NCBI GenBank assembly: GCA_008330645.1
Contig: VLTN01000007.1
Span: 372,001-436,000 of the forward strand
DNA from: Cafeteria roenbergensis
Taxonomy: Eukaryota > Sar > Bigyra > Bicosoecida > Cafeteriaceae
DNA length: 64,000 nucleotides
Direction of reading: 5' to 3'
The position numbers and the translations under genes are program-made. Under the pieces are notes generated by a model that saw nothing but the letters and a program-made list of their open reading frames with translations, had not been told where the DNA came from and did not search any database. Positions 41,401 to 50,600 of this stretch are shown piece by piece (the stretch's first letter is position 1; each line of letters begins with the position of its first letter).

Positions 41401-44255
41401 ACCAGGCGGTCGCAGCCGCTGCGGCCCTGGCAGCGTCGCTGGCGGCCGGCCTGCGCACATCCCTCCCACCATCCGCCTCGGTGGCTGTGCACGCCTGCAC
41501 CGTCAGCGTGGTCCTGCGGCCAGCGTCGCCCGCTCGCCCGGCGCTCGCGCTGGCCCTGGCTTGCCACGCTCTCACAGGCGGCATCTCGGCCGCTCTGCGC
41601 GGCGACCAGGGCAGCCCTGCTTTCGAGGCGCTGCGCCGCCGCGTCAGCCTCCTTGGCGCGCTGCTGCGCACGACGCTACCTCGCGCGGCTGCGACTGCCG
41701 CGTCAGCTGCCGCGGAGGACGAGAACGAGGCAGCCCGCGCCCACAGCAACGGCCCTGCGGCCAAGCGATCGACTCGCGCGACTGCGGCGCTCGGGATCGC
41801 CCCGGCCGACTCCGGGTGGTTCGCCTCCGGGAATGCGGTGCCCGGCCTCGACGACCTGCTTGCGGAGCTGGGGCCGGGTGGCAGGGTCGCCGGGGGCCCT
41901 GCCTGCGACCAGCCTCCTCCGCGGGTGGCATCGCCGGTTGCCGACTGGCTGGCCTCCGCCGCGGTGGTCGCGCGCGCCTCGCTTCAAGCCACAGTCGGCG
42001 CCGCTGTGGAGGCCGTGTCCGCCAGCATGGGCCCCATCTTGTCTGCGGTGGAGGCAGCATCGGCAGTGGCTGCCGCCGCAGCAGCAATGCGCTCCCCTGT
42101 TGCTCCGCTCTGCAGCGTCCTGGGCGATTCGGAAGCCGCACGCGCTGCTGCATGCCTTGCTCTGATGGTCAGGCAGGTCTACGGGGAAGCTGGCGCCAGC
42201 AGCGCCAGTGCTGCTGCCGCTGCTGCTGGTTCTGCGGCCGGAGCGGTGACGGCCGCGCCAGGCTCCGCCGGCCTGTTGCTGAAGGCGGGTGCAGCCGTCC
42301 CCTCCGGCGCGGTGATCACCGGCCACGGCAGCCGAAGCGCCCTCATGGCCGCAGCTGTGGCAAGAGCGGCGACCCCGTTCGCACTCAGGCCAACGGCCGA
42401 CAGCGCCGCTCCCGCGCTTGCCGTCCTTGCTGCCACGGCGCGGCCGGGACAGAGCGCACTGGCCGGGGCAGCCCTCCTGGTGCCGAGGGCCGCCGGCTCA
42501 GCCACCAGAGCCCTGGTAGTCGACTCGCCGTGGCTTGCGCAAGACCGGGCCGAGGCAGCGGGTGCCTCTCAGGAGCAGCCAGAAGCCTCCAGAGGTGATG
42601 CGGAGGGGGAGTCCAAGCCGGGACAGCCGCTGCTCCCGTGCCGGCTGGAGGTGCAGGTCTCGCCTGTGGGCGAGTGGGCTGCCAGCCAATCGCGCCGGGG
42701 CGGCAGCTTGGGCTTGCTGCCTGCGGCTCCCGAGCTGGAGGGTGCACTCGCCGCGATGCTGCTTGCAGGCCGGACCGACGACGAGCCCACGTCCCGTGGC
42801 GCAAGACCTCGTGCCAGCGCCGGATTTGGCGCAGCCCTCGACCGGCCAGGAAGCAGCTGGGCCTGGCGTGGTGCTGCCGGAGCACCCGCAGAGGCGGTCG
42901 CAGCTGCTGCCCAGCTTTTCGCTCAGGCTGCTGGGCTCGACCAAGCACCTCGTCGCGAGAAGGCTGGCCAGGGCCGGGCCAGGAGCTGGCTCGTGCTGCG
43001 CGTGCCGCTTCTTCCGCCGGCCAGGCAACCGGCAGGCAGCGCCTCGGCGGCCGCTGCTCCCCGTGCACAGTCCAGCAGCAGCAGCAGCAGCAGCAGCAGT
43101 GGCGGTACTGCGTCGCGGCAGGCTGTGTCCGAGGCGGCAGCGGCTGCGCGAGTAGCTCTCGCTGCCAGGAACGCGGCCGCCATGCACCGATCCCACGACG
43201 CAGATTTGGTCGACGCTGCCGAAGCAGCCCCTGCCGCAACCACGCTTTTGCGCCGCGTCTTCGACGCAGCACCGGCAGAGTGCGCGGCTGCCTTTGCGGG
43301 AGTGCTGCTCGTCCCAGTGCCGCGGCCACCCAGGCCAGCCGTCGGCGCCGCTTCGCCAACCCCCATCGCGGTGCCAACTGTTGCTGCGGGACTGGCCACG
43401 TCGAAGTCCTCGCCGCAGCCCGGGGAGGCAGCTGCAAAGCTTGCCGACAACGGCCGCAGCAAGGCGCCTGGGGATCCGGTCAACGTCGGGCTGGTGGTGG
43501 CGTGCGCAAGCTTCGCCCCCGACCTGGACAACGGCCGGCCGGAGCATCCTGCAATGGCCACAGCCGCAGCGTCAGGCGACGTCGCTCAGCTGCAAGCAGC
43601 TGCTCTCGCCGCCATCTTCGGCGCAGCGGAGGAGGGCCACGGCATCGTGCAGGCCAAGCTCGCGCTGGGCCGCCTGGAGGCGGCACAGCGCGCCAAAGGC
43701 GTGGCTGTGCCAGACGGAGGGGTGGCGCTGGACGTGGCGGCTGGCTCGGGCGGCATCGTCGCGCCAGCGCACTGGCAGCTGAGCTTCGAGCCGGTGGCGG
43801 TGCCTGGGGAGCAGGACGGGCTGCGCAGGCCCGTGCTCGCTGCGCCCCACTGGGGCGCGGACTGCATTGCTGCCTCTGACCTCGCAGCCTTGGTGCCGAC
43901 GGTGGCCGAGTTTGTGACCGGCAACGCAAGTGCGGCCGGCCCGGACTCGACAGCGAGGGCTGCGCTGGTGGTGGGCAGCTCCACCAGTCCCGGGACCGAC
44001 GGGGCATGGGCTGACATCCCAGCTGCCTCGGCGACGCTTGCGCAGACCCTTGCCTTGCTCGCGCTGGGGGGGTTCGATGTGTCAGCCGACGCGGCCTCAG
44101 GCTGGCCCGTGAGCGCTTCCGCGCGCCGCGGAGACCGCAGCGCCCTGATACAGGCTGGCCCTGGCGGCGAGTGCCGCGTCACAAGGGCGTCAGACAGCAA
44201 GGTCGTTGCATGCCGCGGCCCCTGGGAAGCTGCGGCGGCATGCCTGATGCTCTGA
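38427..44255 (+). CDS. Mediator complex subunit 14-like protein
   Basis: 1,942 residues, single exon, from ATG 38427 (GCGATGG). MED14 is the backbone joining the head, middle and tail of Mediator, the RNA polymerase II co-activator. Two regions fit it. The N-terminus (SSLHFVHSVMRWAAAEM..., then FESRKCILAVAAARAQVALC and ALSDLRGFAHAQAVPDPDLR, about residues 35-135) follows the MED14 pattern of a helix bundle, ERKxxIxxFAxxTRQxFVRLLAL, and a HARLPxFxIPxAIDVL-like stretch. Near residues 340-430, DGTLLLCRKGLYRVGLMLTS then PRWAATEAMLLPM and AAVAAAVTRLLVESADAF follow the MED14 order VPxEFEVSLTL, PWRLLDLxILV, HxLVQSRL. Acidic, Ala-rich spacers with Ser runs (about 470-480 and 1550-1560) make it longer than the usual 1,450-1,700. 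The assignment is by eye and divergent; the coding call itself is firm. Confidence 0.7.
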   Translation: MAAPLGVPEVLDTARRLRAEWETPGSSVGPAIRSSLHFVHSVMRWAAAEMGKLEDFESRKCILAVAAARAQVALCRALALLRVARDKVPAGEVALEKLFAAAMHEEAVERGRAALSDLRGFAHAQAVPDPDLRAVLGRTIGLPAGALPRPRLSQAGAPQGTAAEDQSGDDSQAKRARTEAGGVAAADAEAVAAGNASAAADDEPIAPQLREPEGRAFADQSVALLGWFGADAAADPPPPGGASSSADDGGGQGGDADVASGASPAEGASGGAAEATHAPVALGRSLLLRHAIAAATAEGWGPTASLILDSKGALADTGSSPGAWAVTLASGNAATVEPRADGTLLLCRKGLYRVGLMLTSAGPSPRWAATEAMLLPMTSAGSTVDGAPMGWAVQTSGAARRPLVPTPAQGAAVAAAVTRLLVESADAFDAAVSSRAAAADAVEEAATREAAGKAPAPPSPTSSSSSSSSSSSSAEAATAAAAPVAAASAAGAPAATEPSALSLKAGPVASALRWALPAPPAPPVAATIVDRVASRAAQTTVLASLSANARALVSTGLGSLQLRRAAATDATAAAIAEALVQGEPMPRPDVSVPAPPAADSAADWPSAPLATLVASASASERLAGWAAMGEASMARAAPGVTAGGGERRAGVAPGGSAAGAGLGRDSDSARRLQGMQTRDASASRGAVARTNPRLSSASSSAHAAAAGGHGHGPSLGAEKLPASALGPTGGLLVESSAVWGAHAAYSLSLAAASRPPLVPRPRVQSAASDGDSVAAACALLKLNAAAEDALAGPGLAFAGASLWSGGRARVVALRGCTAAGTGGAPVGALLVGIWPAALRGGATVDPAAVASTAGRSLVRVCVQDDEAALRKDASDLLALGCCWALAAPRAPASLALSAATAAHSTAPLTAGATGSSSSSAGFSSTGAAHDAGSLADITNAAARLQGGAAEPAAAWYSAPDASAAARALRLQPPAVHLGGGAFGPDVSAALHNQAVAAAAALAASLAAGLRTSLPPSASVAVHACTVSVVLRPASPARPALALALACHALTGGISAALRGDQGSPAFEALRRRVSLLGALLRTTLPRAAATAASAAAEDENEAARAHSNGPAAKRSTRATAALGIAPADSGWFASGNAVPGLDDLLAELGPGGRVAGGPACDQPPPRVASPVADWLASAAVVARASLQATVGAAVEAVSASMGPILSAVEAASAVAAAAAAMRSPVAPLCSVLGDSEAARAAACLALMVRQVYGEAGASSASAAAAAAGSAAGAVTAAPGSAGLLLKAGAAVPSGAVITGHGSRSALMAAAVARAATPFALRPTADSAAPALAVLAATARPGQSALAGAALLVPRAAGSATRALVVDSPWLAQDRAEAAGASQEQPEASRGDAEGESKPGQPLLPCRLEVQVSPVGEWAASQSRRGGSLGLLPAAPELEGALAAMLLAGRTDDEPTSRGARPRASAGFGAALDRPGSSWAWRGAAGAPAEAVAAAAQLFAQAAGLDQAPRREKAGQGRARSWLVLRVPLLPPARQPAGSASAAAAPRAQSSSSSSSSSSGGTASRQAVSEAAAAARVALAARNAAAMHRSHDADLVDAAEAAPAATTLLRRVFDAAPAECAAAFAGVLLVPVPRPPRPAVGAASPTPIAVPTVAAGLATSKSSPQPGEAAAKLADNGRSKAPGDPVNVGLVVACASFAPDLDNGRPEHPAMATAAASGDVAQLQAAALAAIFGAAEEGHGIVQAKLALGRLEAAQRAKGVAVPDGGVALDVAAGSGGIVAPAHWQLSFEPVAVPGEQDGLRRPVLAAPHWGADCIAASDLAALVPTVAEFVTGNASAAGPDSTARAALVVGSSTSPGTDGAWADIPAASATLAQTLALLALGGFDVSADAASGWPVSASARRGDRSALIQAGPGGECRVTRASDSKVVACRGPWEAAAACLML
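39810..39848 (+). repeat. serine-coding TCC/TCG run
   Basis: About 12 serine codons in a row, in frame, in the MED14-like gene. Confidence 0.8.
43073..43102 (+). repeat. AGC triplet run
   Basis: Ten AGC triplets coding poly-Ser in the MED14-like gene. A pure-codon run, so recent slippage is likely. Confidence 0.9.
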
Positions 44256-44667
44256 CCACGTCGCGCTTGTCGATGCGACTCGGGCACGCTGCTTTCCTGG
44301 CACTGCAGCTCCCTTTACTTCGCATCCGTAGTTGTGTGCGGGGCCTGCAGGGCTAGCCGGGAGCCACCCGTGATTGTGACCGCCGCTCGCCATCACGATC
44401 CGCGCCGCGCTCTCGCACCGTTGAGAGCCGCTTCAAGGTCTCAGCGCACTGGTTTTGCGATCGCCGCGTGCGTGCCCCGCGTGGGACACTTGATTGCGTG
44501 AGCAGCTTTCTGGCCGCGCGCTTGCAAGCATGTGTGCAGAGGCAGCGCGCCGCAATGCGATGGCACCCGGCACCGGGAAGCACTGCGGTTGCGACAGCCT
44601 TCGTCAGCTCCGCATGCCACAAAACGCCATTGCAACACAGGAATAATCAGACGCAGGACCACGCCTG
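44256..44667. other. intergenic, tail-to-tail
   Basis: About 412 bp between convergent stops. TTGTGTGCG at 44332-44340 lies about 77 bases after the MED14-like stop. On the minus strand CTGTGTT (complement of 44634-44640) lies about 28 bases after the Wee1-like stop. GC is lower than in the genes. No gene is seen. Confidence 0.5.
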
Positions 44668-47600
44668 TCATTGGTGGGCGCCCCTTTGCTGGCTGGCCCC
44701 CGTCCTGCCACCAGGGCGCGGGCTCTGAGCGTCTGCTGGTCTTTGGGGCTTCCTTGCGCCTTCCCAGCGCGTGGCGGCGAACGCGGGCGGAATGACCCAG
44801 CGCTGGCTCGTGGCCCACGACGAGCCGATTGCGTCAACTGGCGTGACGAGCGGCGGGCTCGAATCCCCGCTCTTGGCACTGGTGCACATTCCAGCGTCAA
44901 TGGCGAGGCTGCCCATGCCGCACACCTCGCCGAGGCGCTCCTTTGCCGCCCGCCCGCTCGCCCCCAGCGCCAGCTGACCGCCTGCGACAGCGCTCATCGC
45001 ATCCTCGTCGAGCGTCAGGCGGGGACGTTGAGTGCGGGGTGCGGCATCGCTCGTGCTCTCCGCTCGAGCAGCGTCTGGGCGCTCGAACGGCTGCCCCAGC
45101 GAGTGCTCGGGCGAGGCAGCCCCACGGCCACAAAAGCCGGGCGCAGACGGGACTGAGCCGGCAGAGGCGGGCGACCCGGACGAGAACATGCTTCCGTCGG
45201 CCGCGACACCAAAGGCCAGAGTGCGTCGCGTCTGATCGGCCCCCGCTACGTCGTCGCCGCAGTCAGCTCGTCCCCCGCATCTACTGCTGCTGCGCACCCC
45301 AGCCGCGCACGCTTCAGCGGTGTGCAGGTCTGACCGGGTACGCTTCAGAGCCGTCGACACGGACCCCGGAGCGCGCTCCGACCGGTTCGCAGACGCGACC
45401 GCGTGGCGCGGCCCAGCGAAGGTGGGCGACTGCCATCCAGGGTCACCCGCCTCGCCTGGCGCAGCCACGCTCTCGAAGTTGCTCGGCCCAGCGCCAGCTC
45501 GGCGGCCAGACGCCGAGGCGGCCACGCGAGCGCGTCCTCGCGGGCGTGACGCGCTCATGACCGCCCTCCCGCGGCCCGTCGCCTCAGAGGGAAGGCAGCC
45601 GCCACGCCCCCCCCTCCTGCCGTCGCCACCGCGCTCGTCCCCTCCCTCCTCGCTGCCTCCCTCCGCGGCCTCGTCGAGCGCCTCCTGCAGCTGCGGAACG
45701 CGGTCCGCAGCAGCCACTGCCTCTCCCATGCCGGGGACCCAGGACGCCGCTCTTCCCAGCATCGGCCCTCCTCCGCCGCCTGCCACGCTGGCGACGAGAA
45801 CTGCCCCCGCCATGGTCATCGGGTGCTCCGCTCCGCGCTTCCACGCACCTCCACCTCCGCCGCTGGCACCGCCGCCGCCGCCGCCGATCCTCGAGCGCGA
45901 GGCGTCGGCCTGGGCCGCCTTGCGGAAGAACTCGGCCGCCTGCTGGTGACCCTCTGCGCTGGAGCAGGGGTGCATGGCCGCAACCTCTGCGGCGGTGGGG
46001 CGGCTGGCAGGGTCGGGGTGGAGCAGGCGCCGGACCAGGGCGAGGAGGCCGTCCGAGCGGAAAGCCTTGACAGAGCGCATCACCGGGGGGAGCGACCCGG
46101 CTCGAAGCGCGCGCCAGCCGTCGCCGTTTGCCGGCGGCAGAAGGGCCCACGCGAGCTCGAAGAGGACCACGCCGAGCGAGAAGACGTCTGCGGCCGGCGT
46201 TGCTCCCCTTGCCGACGTCAGCATCTCCGGGGCGATGTATCGGCTGTCCCCGTCCTCGGCCTCCTGAGCGGGCGCTGCGCCAGTTACTGGGTCCAGCAGC
46301 GACGCGGTGCCCAGGTCCCCGACCAGCACACCTCCGGCCTCGTCGATCAGCACGTTGGCTGTCTTGACATCGCCGTGGATGACGCCGGCGCGGTGCAGAT
46401 GCGCGAGCCCCGCGGCCACCCTGCCGGCCACGGCCCACACCGCGGCCTCGGGCAACACCGCGCAAGGCACGTGCGTGTGCAGGGCGGAGTCCAGGCGCTG
46501 CAGGCAGGGGGGGCGCTCCCCGCCAGCGGCGGCCAGAGCGGCTGGGCCAGCTGCGGAGGAGGAGGTTGCGGAGGCGCCGGCGGGACCGGTGGCAGCTGCC
46601 GGCTGCCCTGCAACCGCCGGAGCAATGGCGGCGTCGCCGACCTTCCAGCCCACTGGGCAAGACGGGGCGCGAGTGTGGCCGGGGTGGCGGGTGTGAGGGC
46701 CTCCCCTGGCCGGCCCGGCGTGAGGCCTGCTCCCGAATGCCCCCTGTTGCGCCGCCCTTGTCGCCGCTGCCGCGCTGCCGGACGGCGACATGCTGGCGTC
46801 ATCGCCATCCTCCTCGTCCTTGTCCTCGTCCTCCTCGTCCTCGGCCTCGTCCTCTGCCTCCTCCGCCTCCTCCGCCTCCTCGTCCACCTCGTCAATGTCA
46901 GAGTCTGCAACGGACACCTTCAAGCCCGAATCCCCAAGATCGACGGCAGCCGGCTTGCCTGCGACCCCCTGGGGCCCTTGCCACGTCGCCTGGGCCTCCT
47001 CCAGCTCTCCGCGAGCCGCCCTTGCGGCAACGGACGCCAACGACCCCCCGGGGCAGTTCTGCGCGCGGATGAGCAGGTGCCCCCCCTCCTGCCACGCGTC
47101 GTGGTACCGGAGGACGCAGGGGTGAGGCCCAGCCAGGTGGGCCAGGACCACCTCCCTGGTGAGGCGGTCTCGTGCCGCCACGGAGGGCAGGTGCCGGAGC
47201 GAGCGCTTCACTGCGTAGACCTTGCCTGACCGGCGCGCGCGCGCCGCAAACACCACGGAGAAGGAGCCCTGACCCAGGACTCCGAGGTTTTCAAAGGCGG
47301 CATCGAACCCGGGAAGCGGGACGAGCTCTGCAGGCCGGAGCGCGGCCAAGGATGCCGCAAACGAGGATGCCAGCGACGCTGCGCCGTCCGACGCCCTGCC
47401 ACGGCCCGGCGCGCGGTGGCCTGGCCGGGCGGATGTCCCTCCGGGGACGCCGCTGGTGGAGGCTGGCATGTTTGCGACTGGCTGGATCGCGTGGCGCCTG
47501 ACGGAAGAGGAAGCAACGGGGGAGAGGGTGGGCGAGTCCGAGGCGTCGCCGCCGGCGTCCACGTCCAGGCGGCGCGGGCGGGCGGGGGACCCGTGAGATG

Positions 47601-50600
47601 CCGCAGCAGAGGCGCATGGGCCCTTGCCTGACATTCCACGGCGGCCAGCCGGGACGCCCTCGCCGCCGGAGCGACCGTCGCGGCCGTCGCTGGGTGCCTC
47701 GTCGTCGCTGGCAGCAGCAGCTGCAAAGTCCAGGGTCATCGGCGCAAACGATCCCACGCGAGAGCGGGGCCGGGATGCGCGGGGCTCGGAGTGGGCGCCG
47801 GTGCCTACCAAGACTCCAAGGCGAAGCGGCGATACAGTCCCGCTGGAGAGTGAGGACGCTCCGTCGTGATCGGCAAACGGGTCGGAGCCCGCGCAGAAGG
47901 CGTTGCCTGCGCCCGAAACGACGCCTGCCGGAGCGCCTGCGCCTGCACCTGCGCCGACGCCTGCCCGACCGACGGTCGCTCCCGTGGGTCCGTGCGCAGG
48001 GCGTCGGAGGCTGCCGCCGGGCACCTGGCTGCCGCTCGCGCCCCCCGGCCGCCTGGGACGCATGCACGTGTGTGGTGCGGTGGGGAATGCCACAGACGCG
48101 CCGCCCACGGAGGCTTGCTGGCGCTGGGTCAGCTGGCGGAACGACAGCGGACCGCCGGTCGCAACAACGCCTCGACCGTACCCGTGCCTCGCGGCAGACC
48201 GCACCTGCAGCGGCTCTGCCGCCCCAGTCGACCCGGCTCCGTGGCGGCGCGCCAGAGAGCGGGGAGCACCCACCTCGTCGTCGTCGTCGCCGTCGTCGTC
48301 ATCGCCGTCGTCGTCGTCGTGCTCGTCCGCCGAGTCGTTGAGCTCGGCAGCCCAGCGGGAGCCGCCCCGCTGGCTTTCGGCGAAGCCCTCGCCACCGGCC
48401 ACAGCCACGGACGAAGGCACTCCCGTTGCCTGATCCGGCGCCGAAGCAGACGCGGACTCGGCACTGGCCGGGCCCAGCCCCTGTCGCTTCGAGTGGCCTC
48501 CGTGCTGGCTTGGCGACACGCTCACGTCTGCCAGGTCAATCGCTCTGCCGACCGCGCTCTGGGGGGTGGAGCTTGTGGTCATCTTAGACGAGGACCCAAC
48601 GTCCGGAACCTTGCCCCTGCCGGCCTCGCGCCCATCCGCAGCGCTCGCGCTGCCGCAGCCGGCATCGAGACCACGGAAGTCCCATTCGGCAGAGCCGACG
48701 GCGTCGCTGTCTTGAACCAGCAGCAGCGTGGAGGTCAAATCCGAGCCGGCGCTTGTGCGAGCACGAGCGCCGGCGATCCGGCTGTGGCCCGCCCACGGCG
48801 TGCGCGAAGGCGTCGGTGGGCAGAGCTGCAGGGCTGCCGTAGGGGACAGCGCCCTTGGCGACCCTGCAGCGTGAAAGCTTGAGCCGGCGGATGCTGAGAA
48901 GACTGACTGGTCGGGAAGGGGGCGCTCTGAGCGCCGGGAGGCAGCCAGCGCGGCGGCATCGGCGGCGGCCCCGCTTGCCGCCAGGCTCAGCTCCGGCCGC
49001 GCGCCGAAGTCGGCAGAGCCAAACGCAGCGCCACTGCTGGTCGCGCTGCGCGACTCCGCGCCACGGCGGCCGGCCGCCGCGCTGGCTGCGGCGGCGCGGG
49101 CTGGGCCTGCCGTGAAGGCGCCAGGCGCGGCCTCCGCTGGGGCGTGGCGCGCGCCCGCCAACCCATACGGGTCTTCGCCGCGCCGATCCAGTTCGATCGA
49201 AGCGCCGTGATGGTGTCCGCGGCTGGGCGGCGTGAGCGAAGTCGACAGCGCCGACACGCCAAGAGCAGCCGAGTCGAGACCCGCCGCTCCGCCTAGCGAG
49301 TCGGACGGCGAGATGCTGGCTTTGTCCAGCACAGCCCCGGCGGGGACGCCTCTGCGCGCCCTGTCTGGAGTAGAGGGCACGGGCTGGGGCGACTGGCTCC
49401 CGGCACTGCCCCGGCCCCTGCCCCGGCCCCGGCCCTGGCCCCGGCCTCGGACTCGACCCTGGCTTGGCGCCGCGCCGATTCCCTCAGCCGCGGGGCCAAG
49501 GTCGCGCTTCGACGGAACGGCCCTCGCGCCCGCCCGCTCCGAGCCTCGGGCGCCACGCCTGTCGGCGGCTGCTGGCGTGGGCGGGGCCCTGGACCTCTCT
49601 GGAGAGTCACTGAGGTCAGAGAAGCGCAGGACCGCCGCCGGCGAGTCGACTGGCGAGGAGATGAATGGCGATGCCGAGGCCCTGCCCCCCGCGACGCCGC
49701 GCCCGTGTGGGCCGTCGTCCTGCCCGTCCGCGTCAGCGTCGCTGCCACCGTGGCCGCCGCCGAGGCCTCCGCCAGCGAGGGGACGAAAGGCGTGACTCTG
49801 GAACGGGCTGCGCATCAGAGCAGAGCCGCTGCTTGCGTCCGAGGCAGCGGAGGGGCCCGCTGGTGACCCGACCTTCGCCACCGGCAGCTCTCCGGTGGTG
49901 TGGGCAGGATCGGGAAGGAGTCGCTGGAAGCCCCCACCTGCTTGCTGTCCGGGTTGGGCGCGAGCGAGAGCGCCCGGTGCAGCGCCGTTCCCGCTGGGGC
50001 GCGAGCTCGCGGCAACACGTGACTCGGCCATCGCAGCCGTTGCAGCCCCGACCGCCGACGACGAGGACGACGATGAGGACGACGACGAGGACGCAGGGGG
50101 GATGGTTCCCGTCTGTCCGGGAGCCTGGCTGTGCCCAGGCCAGCGGGCGCCGGCGCGGTCGCCGCGAGAGTCCCCCTCCACGGCCGGCGGGCTCCATACC
50201 GCCGAGGAGTGGCCGCCGTGCGCTGCGAGCGACGGAGGCGTTCTTGGACGCCCGTGGCCCGCTGGCGGCCCTCGGCCTGCCGGACCAGCAACCGTTCCAG
50301 AAGCAGCGCTTGCATCAGCCGAGGTTCCGGCAGCTGCGCCCGCGTCAGTAGCTGCCCCGAAGAGGCCTCTAGCCTTGACAGCGCTCCCAGGCACCCGGCT
50401 GCGCGACCTGCGCCATCGGTCCTCGCGGGGCGCCATGGCTGACGCCGCTGCGTCGAACGGCGCGCCGTGAGTTCCGCCAAAGGCATGGGTGGCTTGGTCG
50501 TCGTCGGCTTCGCTGACCTCGCTGTCGCTATCGTCGCCTTGGCCGCGGCCACGGCGGCGGCTCTCAAAGGGACGGCGTCGGCTGCCTGGCCTAGGCGCCG

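Noticed and set aside
44851-44870. tRNA T-arm-like GGGCTCGAATCCCCG
   Set aside because: No matching D-arm, anticodon arm or acceptor stem around it, and it lies in the coding tail of the Wee1-like gene.
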